5,463 nucleotides of DNA, from contig CAJPSG010000094.1 of the NCBI GenBank assembly GCA_905373195.1, positions 1-5,463 of the forward strand, given 5' to 3'. The notes beneath the pieces were generated by a model. That model searched no databases, had not been told where the DNA came from, and saw only the letters and a program-made list of their open reading frames with translations. A program made the translations under genes and the position numbers. The stretch comes from Kingella oralis (GTDB lineage Bacteria; Pseudomonadota; Gammaproteobacteria; Burkholderiales; Neisseriaceae). Below, in pieces: positions 5,282 through 5,463 of the stretch (positions are counted from its first letter, which is position 1; each line of letters begins with the position of its first letter).

Positions 5282-5284
5282 GCC

Positions 5285-5463
5285 ATGCGAAAAAAAATTA
5301 TTGCTTGGGCAAAGCAAGCCACACAAATGCTGCTGTTGCTGCTTGCCATCAGCCTTGCCGTGGATGCGCTGCGCGCGCCCAAATTGCCAATTCAGGCTGC
5401 CCAAACCGCGCTGCCGATTGTGCCACGCTCGCCCGATGCCGCGCCGCTTACCACCACGCTGCA
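5285..5463 (+). CDS. ScsD/TlpA-like membrane-anchored disulfide oxidoreductase, N-terminal part
   Basis: Only the first 59 codons are in the window; the frame is open to the edge. The protein begins MRKKIIAWAKQATQ, followed by a single hydrophobic segment (about residues 15-27, MLLLLLAISLAVD), then LRAPKLP and a proline- and alanine-rich stretch. This pattern (basic start, leucine-rich anchor, SLAVDxxRxPxxP) resembles the N-terminus of ScsD-type protein disulfide oxidoreductases, thioredoxin-fold proteins held in the inner membrane and facing the periplasm. The CxxC active site, which would prove it, lies beyond the window. No good Shine-Dalgarno precedes the ATG. A DUS with one variant base (5391-5402) is read as IQAA. 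Confidence 0.55.
   Translation, partial: MRKKIIAWAKQATQMLLLLLAISLAVDALRAPKLPIQAAQTALPIVPRSPDAAPLTTTL

Overview
The window looks like a chromosomal segment from a member of the Neisseriaceae, most likely Kingella or a close relative. The main clue is the 12-mer AGGCAGCCTGAA. I count 19 exact copies on the two strands, plus several one-base variants. This matches, from memory, the Kingella-type dialect of the neisserial DNA uptake sequence (DUS; the Neisseria form is GCCGTCTGAA-based). The protein content is ordinary Gram-negative housekeeping and fits this placement. The species is an inference.

Layout from left to right. Bases 1-96 hold no identifiable gene and end in a DUS hairpin. A metallophosphoesterase gene on the minus strand (97-524) is broken by an internal deletion with a frameshift. 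Divergent from it is a small three-helix membrane protein of the GlsB/YeaQ/YmgE stress family (630-872, plus). Nine bases after its stop lies a 105-bp element with perfect 35-bp inverted arms (881-985), which resembles the Correia repeat MITE of Neisseria. DUS hairpins then separate it from a minus-strand pair: lgt (prolipoprotein diacylglyceryl transferase, 2087-2962), followed by waaC (LPS heptosyltransferase I, 1042-2019). A gene-free stretch of about 590 bp (2963-3552) is packed with DUS copies and contains a 162-bp nested imperfect inverted repeat. Next is a 507-aa acetyl-CoA hydrolase / succinate:acetate CoA-transferase family gene (3553-5076, minus). A divergent intergenic region with a palindrome leads to the start of a plus-strand gene (5285 to the window edge), whose N-terminus resembles ScsD/TlpA-type membrane-anchored disulfide oxidoreductases.

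How the genes relate: lgt and waaC both serve the cell envelope (lipoprotein maturation and LPS inner core), and the ScsD-like protein would act in the periplasm. The CoA-transferase belongs to acetate/TCA metabolism and shows no functional link to its neighbours. I found no defence system, phage or other accessory gene cluster. What is unusual here is in the non-coding DNA: the Correia-like element, the nested inverted repeat and the DUS cluster.
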